From SAR202 cluster bacterium bin16 (lineage in GTDB: Bacteria; Chloroflexota; Dehalococcoidia; Lucifugimonadales; Australimonadaceae): a DNA stretch of 48,709 nt. A program made the translations under genes and the position numbers. The DNA is taken from the NCBI GenBank assembly GCA_002238425.1, contig MPMJ01000021.1, positions 1-48,709 of the forward strand, given 5' to 3'. Below are positions 24,101 through 32,597 of this stretch, piece by piece. How positions within the stretch are numbered: the stretch's first letter is position 1; each line of letters opens with the position of its first letter. The notes under the pieces are model-generated. The model worked only from the letters and a program-made list of their open reading frames with translations. It was not told where the DNA came from and searched no databases.

Positions 24101-25423
24101 TTACACCGGGCTCGGCAGCCCCACCCCTGGGATCTCCAGCGTGCGAGCGTCCATCCAGTCGCCGAGCTCCTCGATCCAATCGGCGTCCGCGGGCATCGTC
24201 CCCGACGCAGAGCGGATGTGGTACCAGTCCGGCGTGTCGACGCAGGGCGGCTCGACATCGTCGTCGCGCAGCGCCTTCACCGCGCCGAGCAGGCGCCGCC
24301 GCATCCGGATGATGGCGGCGTCGGACTGGCCGAGGTGTTCGTGGGAGCGGTCGGTGATCGAGCCCATCGTCTCCGTCACCGCCTGGTCCTGCAGCGGGAT
24401 GGTCGGGATGCCGGTGAACGTGTCGGTCCGCTGCAGTTCGCGGTCCTGGTGGTAGTCGTTGTACCAGTTCGCCTTCGGGCGCCAGCGGCCCATGCCGTCG
24501 GCGGATGCGGGTTCGTACTCGCCGACCATCGCGCCGGAGCGCGCGCGCCACGGCCCGCTCTGCTCGAGCGCCTGCACGGGGTTCCAGCCGATTGTCCACA
24601 CCATCGTGTTGTGGTTGTCCTGGGGCACCCAGATGTGGCCGGGCACCAGCCCGTTCGGGCGGCTGGGGAAGAACGTGTAGAAAGGGAAAAGGAAGTTGCT
24701 CACGCGCCAGTAGGTGGACGGTGCGCCGTTCTCGGACTGCCCGGGATCAATGTCGCCGTACCGCCCGCCGTACATCATGCCGTACCGCGTGGTCACGACG
24801 TCGAGGAGGGGAGGGTGCTCCTTCCGCCAGGTGTGGACGGCGTCCGCCCTGCGTTCCAGCACGCCGTGCAGGAACCCGGAATGGCTCGTGTCGATGTCGC
24901 CCTCGAGCGCCTGCACCCAGTTGCAGCCGCGGTGGAAGGGCGCCATCTGGCGTTGCTCCGGCGGCATGTCCATCCACTCGAAGTGAGGGAGCGGCGGCGG
25001 CTCTGCGCGAGGCCCCATGTACGCCCAGATCACACCGGCTGCCTCCTGGCACGGGTAGGCGGACGGCCTGATCTTCTCCTTGAAGGTGCTCACCTCCGGC
25101 TCGTTCGGCATGTCGACGCAGCGGCCCGTGATGTCGAACTTCCACCCGTGGTAGATGCAGCGCAGGCCGTCCTCCTCGTTCCTGCCGAGGTAGAGCGACG
25201 CGCGCCGGTGCGGGCAGCGCTCCGGCAGCAGGCCCACGCGTCCGGACGAGTCCCGGAAGATGACGAGGTCCTCGCACAGCAGGCGCACCCGCATCGGGTT
25301 GCCGTCGGGTTCGGGAAGCTCCTCGGACAGCATGACCGGGATCCAGTAGCGGCGCACGAGGTTCCCCATCGGCGTCCCCGGCGAGATGTCGGTCATCAGT
25401 TCGTTCTCTTCAACGCTCAGCAT
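24101..25423 (-). CDS. Rieske non-heme iron oxygenase, alpha subunit
   Basis: A 440-residue protein from ATG 25423 with GGGAGG upstream. The Rieske [2Fe-2S] ligands are CPH at 70-72 and CIYH at 89-92. The mononuclear iron site is DIDTSHSGFLH with His 181 and His 186. PEVSTFKEKIRPSAYPCQE and the long C-terminal half (GHIWVPQDNHNTMVW) resemble phthalate 4,5-dioxygenase-type ring hydroxylases and demethylases. It needs a reductase, which is not in the window. It follows the tct transporter genes on the same strand, suggesting that the imported acid is its substrate. The hairpin at 25440-25468 separates them. Confidence 0.88.
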   Translation of the reverse strand: MLSVEENELMTDISPGTPMGNLVRRYWIPVMLSEELPEPDGNPMRVRLLCEDLVIFRDSSGRVGLLPERCPHRRASLYLGRNEEDGLRCIYHGWKFDITGRCVDMPNEPEVSTFKEKIRPSAYPCQEAAGVIWAYMGPRAEPPPLPHFEWMDMPPEQRQMAPFHRGCNWVQALEGDIDTSHSGFLHGVLERRADAVHTWRKEHPPLLDVVTTRYGMMYGGRYGDIDPGQSENGAPSTYWRVSNFLFPFYTFFPSRPNGLVPGHIWVPQDNHNTMVWTIGWNPVQALEQSGPWRARSGAMVGEYEPASADGMGRWRPKANWYNDYHQDRELQRTDTFTGIPTIPLQDQAVTETMGSITDRSHEHLGQSDAAIIRMRRRLLGAVKALRDDDVEPPCVDTPDWYHIRSASGTMPADADWIEELGDWMDARTLEIPGVGLPSPV

Positions 25424-25439
25424 GTCGGCCTCCCTTGTT

Positions 25440-25468
25440 GAGGCCTCTCGCATCATGCGAGAGGCCTC
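25440..25468 (-). terminator. Perfect long hairpin between tctC and the Rieske gene
   Basis: GAGGCCTCTCGCAT and ATGCGAGAGGCCTC are exact inverse complements separated by one base. It lies 17 bp before the Rieske start and 17 bp after the tctC stop. There is no U-run on the minus strand, so it may act as an RNA stabiliser or processing site more than as an intrinsic terminator. Confidence 0.55.
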
Positions 25469-25484
25469 GTTCAGGTATCTCCGC

Positions 25485-26750
25485 CTAGTCAGCCGCTGCG
25501 CCGACGAGGCTCTTGAACATCTCGACTCCCTCGGGAGAGAGGGTGTCCACGATGCGGTAGTCCTCCACGGCCTTCTCCTCGAAGACAGGCACCGTCTCAT
25601 AGCCTGCCGCGGCCGACAGCGCTACGAACTCGGGGTCTTCGAACATCTGCCTCGCGGCCTCGATCCACGCGTTCTGGATGTCTCGCGGCGTGTCCGGCGC
25701 CAGCACCATCATCCGGTTCGTGCTGAGGCTCGGGGAGCTCTTGAGCCGGAGCACGTCGATCTGTTCCTGGGTGGGGTTGATGCCGGGGAGGTTGATGGCC
25801 TCGGGCGGCTGCGGCCCGGCGAGCGTTGCCAGCACGTCGTCGGGGACCGGGAAGTTGTTCCAGTAGACGGGCACGAGCGTGTTGCCGTCGAACCAGTCGG
25901 GGTAGATGGTCCGCGCGGTGTCGCTGTTGCACTCGACGAACAGGTTGGTCTCGCCCCGGTTGAAGGCGGCCAGGTTGTCCGAGGTGCCGGCGTAGCCGAA
26001 GATTACCTTCACCGGCCCGCCGATGTACTCGACCCACTGCATCACGGATGCGGTCCCTCCGGGCTCGGAACTCGCTACCTTGAACTCGATCCCCTTGTCG
26101 AGGGCGTCCTGCCAGGAGCTGGCGAGTTCCTTGCGGATGCAGCCGTAGGAGGGCGATGAGCCTCCGTTGGGCGCCGCGACGAAGGTGGCTGTCCTCAGGT
26201 CGAACCCGGGAACGTCCGTACCGAGCAGTTCGCGGATGGCGAAGCGCGGGTGCAGCTGCCCGACGGTCATGCCGTTCGGCTCCGAGCGCATCACGAACTG
26301 CAACGCCCGGACACTGCCGCCGCCGGTCAGGTTGCTGATGGAGACCTTCGGGTTGCCCGGCAGGTACTTCTCGATGAAGCGTGCGGAGATGCGCGCGATC
26401 GAGTCGTAACCGCCGCCGGGCGAGAACCCGACGATGAACCGCACCGTCTGCCCCTCGAAGTGCGCGGTCAGATCGGTCTCCGGCGCGGGGAGGGGCGTGG
26501 GGGTCGGCTGTGCAACCGGCACCGGGGTCGGGGTCGGTGGGGGAGGTGTGACGCCCGGCGGGAGAGGCGTTGGCGTCGGGCCGGGGGCCAGCGTTGCCGC
26601 TGGCTCAGGGGCCGCTGTCGCCTGCTCAGGGACGGGCGTGGCCGTGGGCTGGGGCGCCGACGTCGGCGTCGGGTCGTCGCCGCCGCACGCGGTGAGGGCC
26701 AGCGCTGCCGTCAGCGCCATCATCAGAAAAACTCGGCCTAACATCCTCAT
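25485..26750 (-). CDS. tctC: Tripartite tricarboxylate transporter substrate-binding lipoprotein
   Basis: A 421-residue protein. The lipobox is LALTAC with Cys 22. A Pro-Thr linker follows (residues about 27-92), then the periplasmic-type binding domain: VRFIVGFSPGGGYDSIARI is the Bug/TctC signature for carboxylate binding, then ISNLTGGGSVRALQFV, and KVIFGYAGTSDNLAAF in the second lobe. It should capture a carboxylate outside the membrane and deliver it to TctAB. The linker is unusually long for the family, in keeping with surface lipoproteins of this genome. First-gene order in the operon is reversed: transcription runs tctA, tctB, tctC. Confidence 0.88.
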   Translation of the reverse strand: MRMLGRVFLMMALTAALALTACGGDDPTPTSAPQPTATPVPEQATAAPEPAATLAPGPTPTPLPPGVTPPPPTPTPVPVAQPTPTPLPAPETDLTAHFEGQTVRFIVGFSPGGGYDSIARISARFIEKYLPGNPKVSISNLTGGGSVRALQFVMRSEPNGMTVGQLHPRFAIRELLGTDVPGFDLRTATFVAAPNGGSSPSYGCIRKELASSWQDALDKGIEFKVASSEPGGTASVMQWVEYIGGPVKVIFGYAGTSDNLAAFNRGETNLFVECNSDTARTIYPDWFDGNTLVPVYWNNFPVPDDVLATLAGPQPPEAINLPGINPTQEQIDVLRLKSSPSLSTNRMMVLAPDTPRDIQNAWIEAARQMFEDPEFVALSAAAGYETVPVFEEKAVEDYRIVDTLSPEGVEMFKSLVGAAAD

Positions 26751-26797
26751 GTCGGTCTCCTTTCGTGCTCAGCGTCGCGCTGGCCCTGCGGAAGGTT

Positions 26798-27415
26798 TCA
26801 TCTCAGAAGCCTCAGTACCACGGGATCGTTCCATAGGGTGTCGAACAAGGCGCCGTAGACGCCGATGATAACCGCGAGGAAGAAGATTCCGCCAAGTGCA
26901 GCCTGCCATATCTTCACCTTGGCGAATATCAGCAGGTAAGCGAACGTCCATAGCGGCAGCGTGGTGTGCCAGCCGAAGAGCCATATGCCGAGGAGGAGAA
27001 GCAACAGCGCCCCCGTGATCGAGAGGAATCTCTTGAGGGCGGCGCGCTGGTCGTCTCCCATGTAGAAACCGAGGTCCATGATCCTGCCGCTCGAGTCCTC
27101 CTCCCGCCGCACGCCGCTGTAGCGTTCGGGTTGCGTCCCAAGGGCGTACCGCACGAGTCCGAACACCCGTATGAGCCACAGCGGCGCCCCGATCCCGATC
27201 GCGATGCGCGGCATGAGCGCCGATGCGGTCGTCCACTCGCGCGACTCCCACAGCATCGTGCCGAACATCACGCCCACGATCGCGAGGAGCACCATCTCGC
27301 CCGCTACCTCGGGCCGCGTCAGCCTGCGCAGGAAGCCCGGAGAAGCGACAGGCTGCTCCGATGTCTCGGATGCCTCCGGCTGCGCGCCCGGTTGCTTGTT
27401 CTCTTCCATGCTCAT
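26798..27415 (-). CDS. tctB: Tripartite tricarboxylate transporter small membrane subunit
   Basis: A 205-residue protein with a soluble acidic N-terminus of about 30 residues (EENKQPGAQPEASE). Four or five transmembrane helices follow, for example EMVLLAIVGVMFGTMLW, LLLLLGIWLFGWHTTLP and IFFLAVIIGVYGALF. Topology and position between tctA and tctC fit TctB, whose sequence is always weakly conserved. An additional loop of about 60 residues between helices 2 and 3 is longer than usual. Confidence 0.8.
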   Translation of the reverse strand: MSMEENKQPGAQPEASETSEQPVASPGFLRRLTRPEVAGEMVLLAIVGVMFGTMLWESREWTTASALMPRIAIGIGAPLWLIRVFGLVRYALGTQPERYSGVRREEDSSGRIMDLGFYMGDDQRAALKRFLSITGALLLLLLGIWLFGWHTTLPLWTFAYLLIFAKVKIWQAALGGIFFLAVIIGVYGALFDTLWNDPVVLRLLR

Positions 27416-27427
27416 CGTTCGTCCGTT

Positions 27428-28957
27428 CTAGTCCGCCGCCGCTTCTTTGAAACCCTGCGACTGCGCCGCGACCTCTGCGCTGCGCTGCGTCCTGGCCGTC
27501 CACACGACGAGCCCGATCCCGATGATCAGGATGGCCAGGAACTGGGGCCGCAGGAGCATCTCGAAGCCGTAGGCCTGGGAAGCCGTCCAGAGGTTCTTCT
27601 CCACCGTCGGTATCAGCACGAGCGCGATCAGGATGGGCGTCCTCGGCCAGCCGTACGCTTTCATGAACAGCCCGAGCGCGGTGAATGCCGCCACGATGCC
27701 GAGGTCCGCCATGCTGCTGGACGACTGGAATGCCGAGAGCATTACCACGCCCGCCACGAATGGAGCGATCAGCGTTGGCTTGAGCGCCGTGAACTTGGCG
27801 ATGGTCCCGGCGAACATGAACATGATCGGCACGACCACGACGTTCGCGAGAGCGATGGTGAACACCAGCGCGATGGTGATGTCCAGGTGCTCGTTCAGCA
27901 TGGAAGGCCCCGGCACGTATCCCAGCAGGATGAGCAGGGCCAGGAAGATGGCCTTGCCGCCGGAGCCGGGGATACCGAACGCCAGCGTGGGGATGAGCTC
28001 GGCCCCGTCGATCGAATTGTTGGGCGCGTCCGCCGCGATGACACCTCGAATGTCGCCGGTGCCGAACGTCTGGGCGGCGCCCTTCTCCGTCTGTCGCGCC
28101 TGAGCGTAGGAGATCCAGTGCGCCGCGCTTGCGCCGACGCCCGGAATGACGCCCACGATGACGCCGATGATCGAGGAGCGTGCCATGAGCAGCTTGTGGC
28201 GGAACGCCTCGCGCATGCCCTCCAGCGCCTGCTGCTGCGACGCCTTGCCGTGCAACACGTCCTCTGCGTGTTCGCGGGCGATGGCCTTGTTGCTCACCAC
28301 CAGCCCCACCACCTCCGGCACGGCGAACAGCCCCACAACCGACGGGATGAGCGGCACGCCGTCCCACAGGTAGTCGATGCCGAAGTCGGTGCGGATGTTC
28401 TCGCCCGTGAACGAGTTGCCCATGCACGCGATGGTGATGCCGAACGCCGCGGTCAGCAGACCCTTCACCAGCGCTCCGCTGCTCACGACCGCAACCGCCG
28501 CGATGCCCGCGAGCGACAGCAGGAAGAACTCCGCCGACCCGAGCAGTTTGAGCACCTCGCGCCCGACCGGCAGGAACGCATAGAGCACTGCCGCCCCGAC
28601 CAGGCCGCCGACCAGCGTCGTCGTGTAGCTCGCACCGAGCGCGTACGCGGCCTTGCCCTGCTGCGCGAGCGGGTAGCCGTCGAGGATGGTGGCCTGCGCG
28701 GCGCGCGCTCCGGGGATGCCCATCAGGATGGAGGGCACGGGCTCCGTGATGTCGCCCGCGGCGTCCTTGGCGGTGACCAGCACCAGCGCGACCAGCGGGT
28801 CGATGCGGTGGGCGAATCCGAGCAGGATCACTGTCAGGGGCAGGTTCGTTCCCGGCAGCAGCCCGCCGAGCAGCGCGTAGGGGATGACGAGGAAGAACGC
28901 CAGCATCGGTCCCAGGCTGAACAGTTGCTGTAGCGCGCTTGTGGTGGCCTCGAACAT
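27428..28957 (-). CDS. tctA: Tripartite tricarboxylate transporter large membrane subunit
   Basis: A 509-residue protein. ATG 28957 is preferred over TTG 28963; GGGGG lies upstream. GLLPGTNLPLTVILLGF and GIPGARAAQATILDGYPLAQ carry the paired G-x-x-P-G-x loops of TctA. IPGVGASAAHWISYAQARQTE and AFGIPGSGGKAIFLALLILLGYVPGP form the second inverted half. It is the ion-coupled permease of the TTT system. tctB starts 12 bp downstream. The three genes should form one transcript with a leader from about 29000. Confidence 0.9.
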   Translation of the reverse strand: MFEATTSALQQLFSLGPMLAFFLVIPYALLGGLLPGTNLPLTVILLGFAHRIDPLVALVLVTAKDAAGDITEPVPSILMGIPGARAAQATILDGYPLAQQGKAAYALGASYTTTLVGGLVGAAVLYAFLPVGREVLKLLGSAEFFLLSLAGIAAVAVVSSGALVKGLLTAAFGITIACMGNSFTGENIRTDFGIDYLWDGVPLIPSVVGLFAVPEVVGLVVSNKAIAREHAEDVLHGKASQQQALEGMREAFRHKLLMARSSIIGVIVGVIPGVGASAAHWISYAQARQTEKGAAQTFGTGDIRGVIAADAPNNSIDGAELIPTLAFGIPGSGGKAIFLALLILLGYVPGPSMLNEHLDITIALVFTIALANVVVVPIMFMFAGTIAKFTALKPTLIAPFVAGVVMLSAFQSSSSMADLGIVAAFTALGLFMKAYGWPRTPILIALVLIPTVEKNLWTASQAYGFEMLLRPQFLAILIIGIGLVVWTARTQRSAEVAAQSQGFKEAAAD

Positions 28958-29150
28958 CGACAATGCCCCCTAAGCCTTGTCTAACGGCCTGCTTGCTGAC
29001 GTGGTTCCTGTCTGTGGCGCGCGGATTATACCCTGCGCGCGCGCCATCCGTTCGTGGTGCGTCTGACCTGCAGGGCAGTGCGCGTTGACCGGACGCCCGG
29101 CACGACGTACGCTCCGCTCCGAACCCACGATGCATCAGGGGAGGTGCACG

Positions 29151-30685
29151 ATGACCCTCGAACGCCGACGAGTCGCCTACACGGACATGCGGGACTTCAT
29201 ACGCCTGCTGGACGAGAAGGGACTCGTGCACCACGTCACGGCGGAGGTCGACCCTGTCCTCGAGGTTGGCGCGGTCGCCGCGCGCTCGCTGGAGCGCCAG
29301 GGCCCGGCCATCATCTTCGACAACGTGAAGGGCTACCCGGACAAACCGATGGTCGTGAACCTGCTCTCCACCATCGAACAGGTCGCGCTCGCCTTCGGCA
29401 CCGAGCCGGACGAAGCGAAGATCCACGAGCGCGTCGTCGGCGGGATGGACCACCGCATGCCCTCCGTCCAGGTCGACTCAGGGCCGTGCAAGGACGTCGT
29501 CGTCAGCGGCGACGACGTCGACCTCGATTTCATCCCCACGCCGGTCTGGCACGAGCACGACGGCGGGCGGTACCTCGCCACCACGGCGGGCGGCGTCCCC
29601 CCCCCCCCCGCCACCCGCATCCCGAAACACGGCCTCTCCCGCGCCCTGATCAAGGACAAACCGACACCCCCCCCCTCCCGGCGGGCGTCGTCACCCGCGA
29701 CCCCGTCACCGGCATCCTGAACATCGGCCTCTACCGCGCCATGATCAAGGACAAGCAGACGCTCAGCCTCTCCGGCGGCGTCCGGGGCCGGGACTCGTCG
29801 ACCGGTCCCGGCGGCGGCGACCACATCCTGGACAACGAGGCGCAGGGACGCCCCACGCCCATCGCCATCGTGATGGGCACGGACCCGCTCGTGACGCTCG
29901 CGGCGGGCAGCCCCGTCCGCCCCAACACGGGCGAACTGGAAGGCTCCATGGAGTACGAAGCCGCGGGCGGATGGCGCGGCGAGGCGACGAAGCTCGTGAA
30001 GTGCGAGACGAGCGATCTGCTCGTGCCCGCAGACTCCGAGGTGGTCATCGAGGGCGAGGTCGTCCCCAACGAACGCACCGAGGAGGGGCCGCACGGCGAG
30101 TCCACCGGCTTCTACGGCCAGAACCTGGCCGCGTTCGTCATCAAGGTCAAGGCCATCACTCACCGGAAGGACCCGCTCACATACGGCCTCATCTGCCAGC
30201 GCGTCGAGGACTACCCCCGCCAACTCCTGCGCTCCGGTTCCATGCAGTCCCGGCTGATCGAGCGGACGGGCAAGACGAACATCCGCGAGGTCTACTTCCC
30301 GGAGGTAGGACGCCGCGGCATGCTCATCGTCTCCGCGGACATCCAGAGCAAGGAAGAGCCGCGCGAGATCATGGAAGCCATCTGGGACGCCGAAGCCTGG
30401 CGCTGGATCATCGTCGTGGACGACGACTGCAACGTGCGCGATTGGGAAGAGGTTATGTGGCGCGTCGTCTCCGCTGCCGAGCCGGACGACCACGTCATCT
30501 TCGGCCGGGAGTTCGAGCCCACGCCACGGCTGCGCGGCGAGGTCGACTTCACCCCGCCCAGGCGCGGCATGGGCATCGATGCAACCATGAAGTTCAAGGA
30601 CAACGACTTCCCGCCCGTGAACAAGGTGGGCCGCCATATCATGGAACCCGTCGCCGCCCGCTGGGACGAGTTCGGCCTGCCGTAG
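29151..30685 (+). CDS. ubiD: UbiD-family decarboxylase, frame broken by a 95-nt C-rich duplication
   Basis: ATG 29151 follows GGGGAGG. The first frame reads YTDMRDFIRLLDEKGLVHHV and FIPTPVWHEHDGGRYLATT. At about 29597 a copy of the next 95 nt begins (29646 aligns with 29741), riddled with C (runs of 13 and 9). Beyond it the second frame gives GVVTRDPVTGILNIGLYRAM, VVIEGEVVPNERTEEGPHGE, STGFYGQ and WIIVVDDDCNVRDWEEVMW. Removing 95 nt gives exactly 479 residues, the family length. The enzyme would use prenylated FMN. It diverges from the tct operon, with about 190 bp between starts, so shared control is possible. Confidence 0.8.
29597..29740 (+). repeat. 95-nt imperfect tandem duplication with C13 and C9 runs inside ubiD
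   Basis: CGCGCCCTGATCAAGGACAA (29640) matches CGCGCCATGATCAAGGACAA (29735) at offset 95. Differences in the first copy are almost all replacements by C or A. Confidence 0.75.
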
Positions 30686-30755
30686 AGGGCGGGGACATCC
30701 TCGCCGTTCCCGCTTCCCCGTGAATCTCGGTTCCCACGTCGATCCCGCTTCCCCC

Positions 30756-30924
30756 GTCATTCCCGCGAAAGCGGGAATCCAGAGTGACCGTTAGGTCACA
30801 CGTGCGCGCAAGCGCACCACGCCTCGGGTGGAGTGCCGCCTGTCTCTGTGCAGGGGCGCCCCTCGTCGGCGCTCTTGCTCGTTGTTCTCCGTTCGTGGTG
30901 AGCCTGTCGAACCACGGACGCTTG
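30756..30924. repeat. REP (family II) and a GTTCGACAGGCTCACCAC hairpin
   Basis: The GTCATTCCCGCGAAAGCGGG repeat starts at 30756. At 30893-30924 CGTTCGTGGT and AACCACGGACG pair around GAGCCTGTCG. Both are intergenic. No gene is visible between 30686 and 30976. Confidence 0.7.
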
Positions 30925-30976
30925 ATTGCGTGGGTATACTGTTACTGACTCGCGCCTCAGGCGCAGGAGCAGCGAG

Positions 30977-31339
30977 ATGACTATCGAGAGCTTCCCCAAC
31001 ATGACGGTCCCGCTGCGCGTGGAGCCGAACGGCGCCGTGCGCGTGTCCGGCCCGCAGACGCGCGTCAACTTCGAGTTCGTCGTCTGGTCGCACAAGGATG
31101 GGGAGACGCCTGAGCAGATCAAGGAAGCACTCCCTACGCTTGAACTCGCGGACATCTACGCCGTCATCGCCTACTACCTTCGCAATGCGGAGGAGGTGGA
31201 GGCGTACCTGCGGGAGGTGGACGACGACTGGGAACAAGCCAAGGCAGAGATTGACGCTCGTCACCCGGACAATGCCTCGCTGCTCACTCGATTGCAAGCC
31301 CGCCGAGACGCGGCGCAGCAGGAGCAACGAGCTTCCTAG
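30977..31339 (+). CDS. DUF433-type antitoxin
   Basis: A 120-residue protein from ATG 30977 (AGGAG eight bases upstream). PLRVEPNGAVRVSGPQTRVN is followed by VVWSHKDGETPEQIKEALP and TLELADIYAVIAYYLRNAEE, the DUF433 helix-turn-helix. A charged C-terminal tail follows that would wrap the toxin. Its stop TAG abuts the ATG of the next gene with no gap. DUF433 plus DUF5615 is a known toxin-antitoxin pairing. Confidence 0.85.
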   Translation: MTIESFPNMTVPLRVEPNGAVRVSGPQTRVNFEFVVWSHKDGETPEQIKEALPTLELADIYAVIAYYLRNAEEVEAYLREVDDDWEQAKAEIDARHPDNASLLTRLQARRDAAQQEQRAS

Positions 31340-31693
31340 ATGCTTCGTTTCGCAGCGGACGAGGGCTTTCGTGCAGCCATCGTTGACGGCTTGCGTCGCC
31401 GGAATCCCGGCATTGACATCGTGACGGTGCAGGAACGCGGATTACGGACGGCGCCGGACCCCGACATTCTGGAGTGGGCTGCGAGTGAGGGACGTGTCCT
31501 GCTGACGCATGACACGCGGACCATGCGTGGGATTGCATATCAGCGTGTCATCGATGGACAGAGGATGCCTGGAGTGTTCCTCGTACGCTGGACGTACCCC
31601 GCTGGTTCAACCATCGACGAACTCGAACTGCTTGCCGGAGCGAGCCCCGATGGCGAGTGGGAGAACCAGGTCCGCTACCTGCCGGTGCGCTAA
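31340..31693 (+). CDS. DUF5615 PIN-like toxin
   Basis: A 117-residue protein starting directly after the antitoxin stop. MLRFAADEGFRAAIVDGLRR carries the first acidic residue (usually DE) of the PIN-like fold. DPDILEWAASEGRVLLTHDT is the DUF5615 signature with its second acidic site. Presumed ribonuclease toxin. It ends in a 4-bp overlap with the convergent CoxG-like gene. The frame is intact. Confidence 0.85.
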   Translation: MLRFAADEGFRAAIVDGLRRRNPGIDIVTVQERGLRTAPDPDILEWAASEGRVLLTHDTRTMRGIAYQRVIDGQRMPGVFLVRWTYPAGSTIDELELLAGASPDGEWENQVRYLPVR

Positions 31694-32136
31694 CCCCCCA
31701 ACGCCTCCGCGATGCGCCGGCTGAACTCGGCGCGGATCTCCTCGGATTTGCGCTTCACCGCCGTGTTGCCGAGGGTCGCGAGGCGGCCGTAGAGGTTGAA
31801 GTCCATCGCGTAGTTCACCTCGGTCTGGCCTAGCGACGGCTCGCTCAGTTCGAGCGCGAGCCGGTTGACGTGGAGGCGGTTCCCCATGCGGTCCTTGCCG
31901 TTGCCGCTCACGACCACCCGCTGGCCTTCCTCCGCCTCGTCGATGCGCATCTCCATGTCCAGCGTCACCTTGAACGGCCCCACGCGCTGCGTCATTCGGG
32001 CGCGATACGCCCCGTTACCCGCGTCCTCGATGCTCTCGCAGCCGGGCAGGCACTTCGCGACGCGGGGCAGGTCCCAGAAGAACGCCCACGCCTCGGCGGG
32101 CGATGCGCTCACCTCGAAACGGTCGGTCAGCTCCAC
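31690..32136 (-). CDS. CoxG-like SRPBCC protein
   Basis: A 148-residue protein. GTG 32136 is chosen because it overlaps the 2Fe-2S gene's end by 10 nt. The pattern FEVSASPAEAWAFFWDLPRV then AKCLPGCESIEDAG is the CoxG (CO dehydrogenase subunit G) signature of the START/SRPBCC fold. CoxG proteins accompany molybdenum hydroxylases and are thought to help anchor or mature them. Last gene of the 36.8-31.7 kb operon. Confidence 0.85.
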   Translation of the reverse strand: MELTDRFEVSASPAEAWAFFWDLPRVAKCLPGCESIEDAGNGAYRARMTQRVGPFKVTLDMEMRIDEAEEGQRVVVSGNGKDRMGNRLHVNRLALELSEPSLGQTEVNYAMDFNLYGRLATLGNTAVKRKSEEIRAEFSRRIAEALGG

Positions 32137-32597
32137 GAACCGCGCTCCTTCACGGCGGCCTCGACCGACCGCAGGATGCCCGCGTAGCCCGTGCAGCGGC
32201 AGATGTTGCCGCCCATGTAGCGGATGATCTCCTCGCGAGTCGGGGCGGGGTTCTCGTCGAGCAGCGCCTTCGCGAGCAGGATCATGCCGGGCGTGCAGTA
32301 GCCGCACTGGAGCCCGAAGTTGTCCACGAACGCCTGCTGGATGGGGTGTAGCCCTTCCTCGGGCGTCAGACCCTCGATGGTGATCAGGTCCGCGCCCTCC
32401 ACCTGACCGGCGAGCATGCTGCACGAGCTGACCGCCTTGCCGTCAGCGAGCACGGTGCAGGCGCCGCAGACGCCGCTGTGGCAGTACTCCTTCGTTCCGT
32501 GCAGCCCGAGACGGTCGCGCAGCAGGTCGAGGAGTGTGGTCGAGGGTGGCACTTCGACAGCGAGCGCCTCGCCGTTCACCGTGAGGTTGACGTTCAT
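32127..32597 (-). CDS. Molybdenum hydroxylase small [2Fe-2S] subunit (CoxS-like), set 1
   Basis: A 156-residue protein from ATG 32597. The plant-type ferredoxin cluster is CHSGVCGACTVLADGKAVSSC. The second cluster is CGYCTPG with CRCTGY in the helical half. Length and spacing are normal for the xanthine dehydrogenase family. It passes electrons from the molybdenum site to FAD. The start overlaps the large-subunit stop by 4 nt, so translation is coupled. Confidence 0.92.
   Translation of the reverse strand: MNVNLTVNGEALAVEVPPSTTLLDLLRDRLGLHGTKEYCHSGVCGACTVLADGKAVSSCSMLAGQVEGADLITIEGLTPEEGLHPIQQAFVDNFGLQCGYCTPGMILLAKALLDENPAPTREEIIRYMGGNICRCTGYAGILRSVEAAVKERGSWS

Noticed and set aside
26769-29453. 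894-codon minus-strand open frame across tctB and tctA
   Set aside because: It runs in a different frame from the TctA and TctB motifs, is Arg/His/Gly-rich, and has no recognisable domain.
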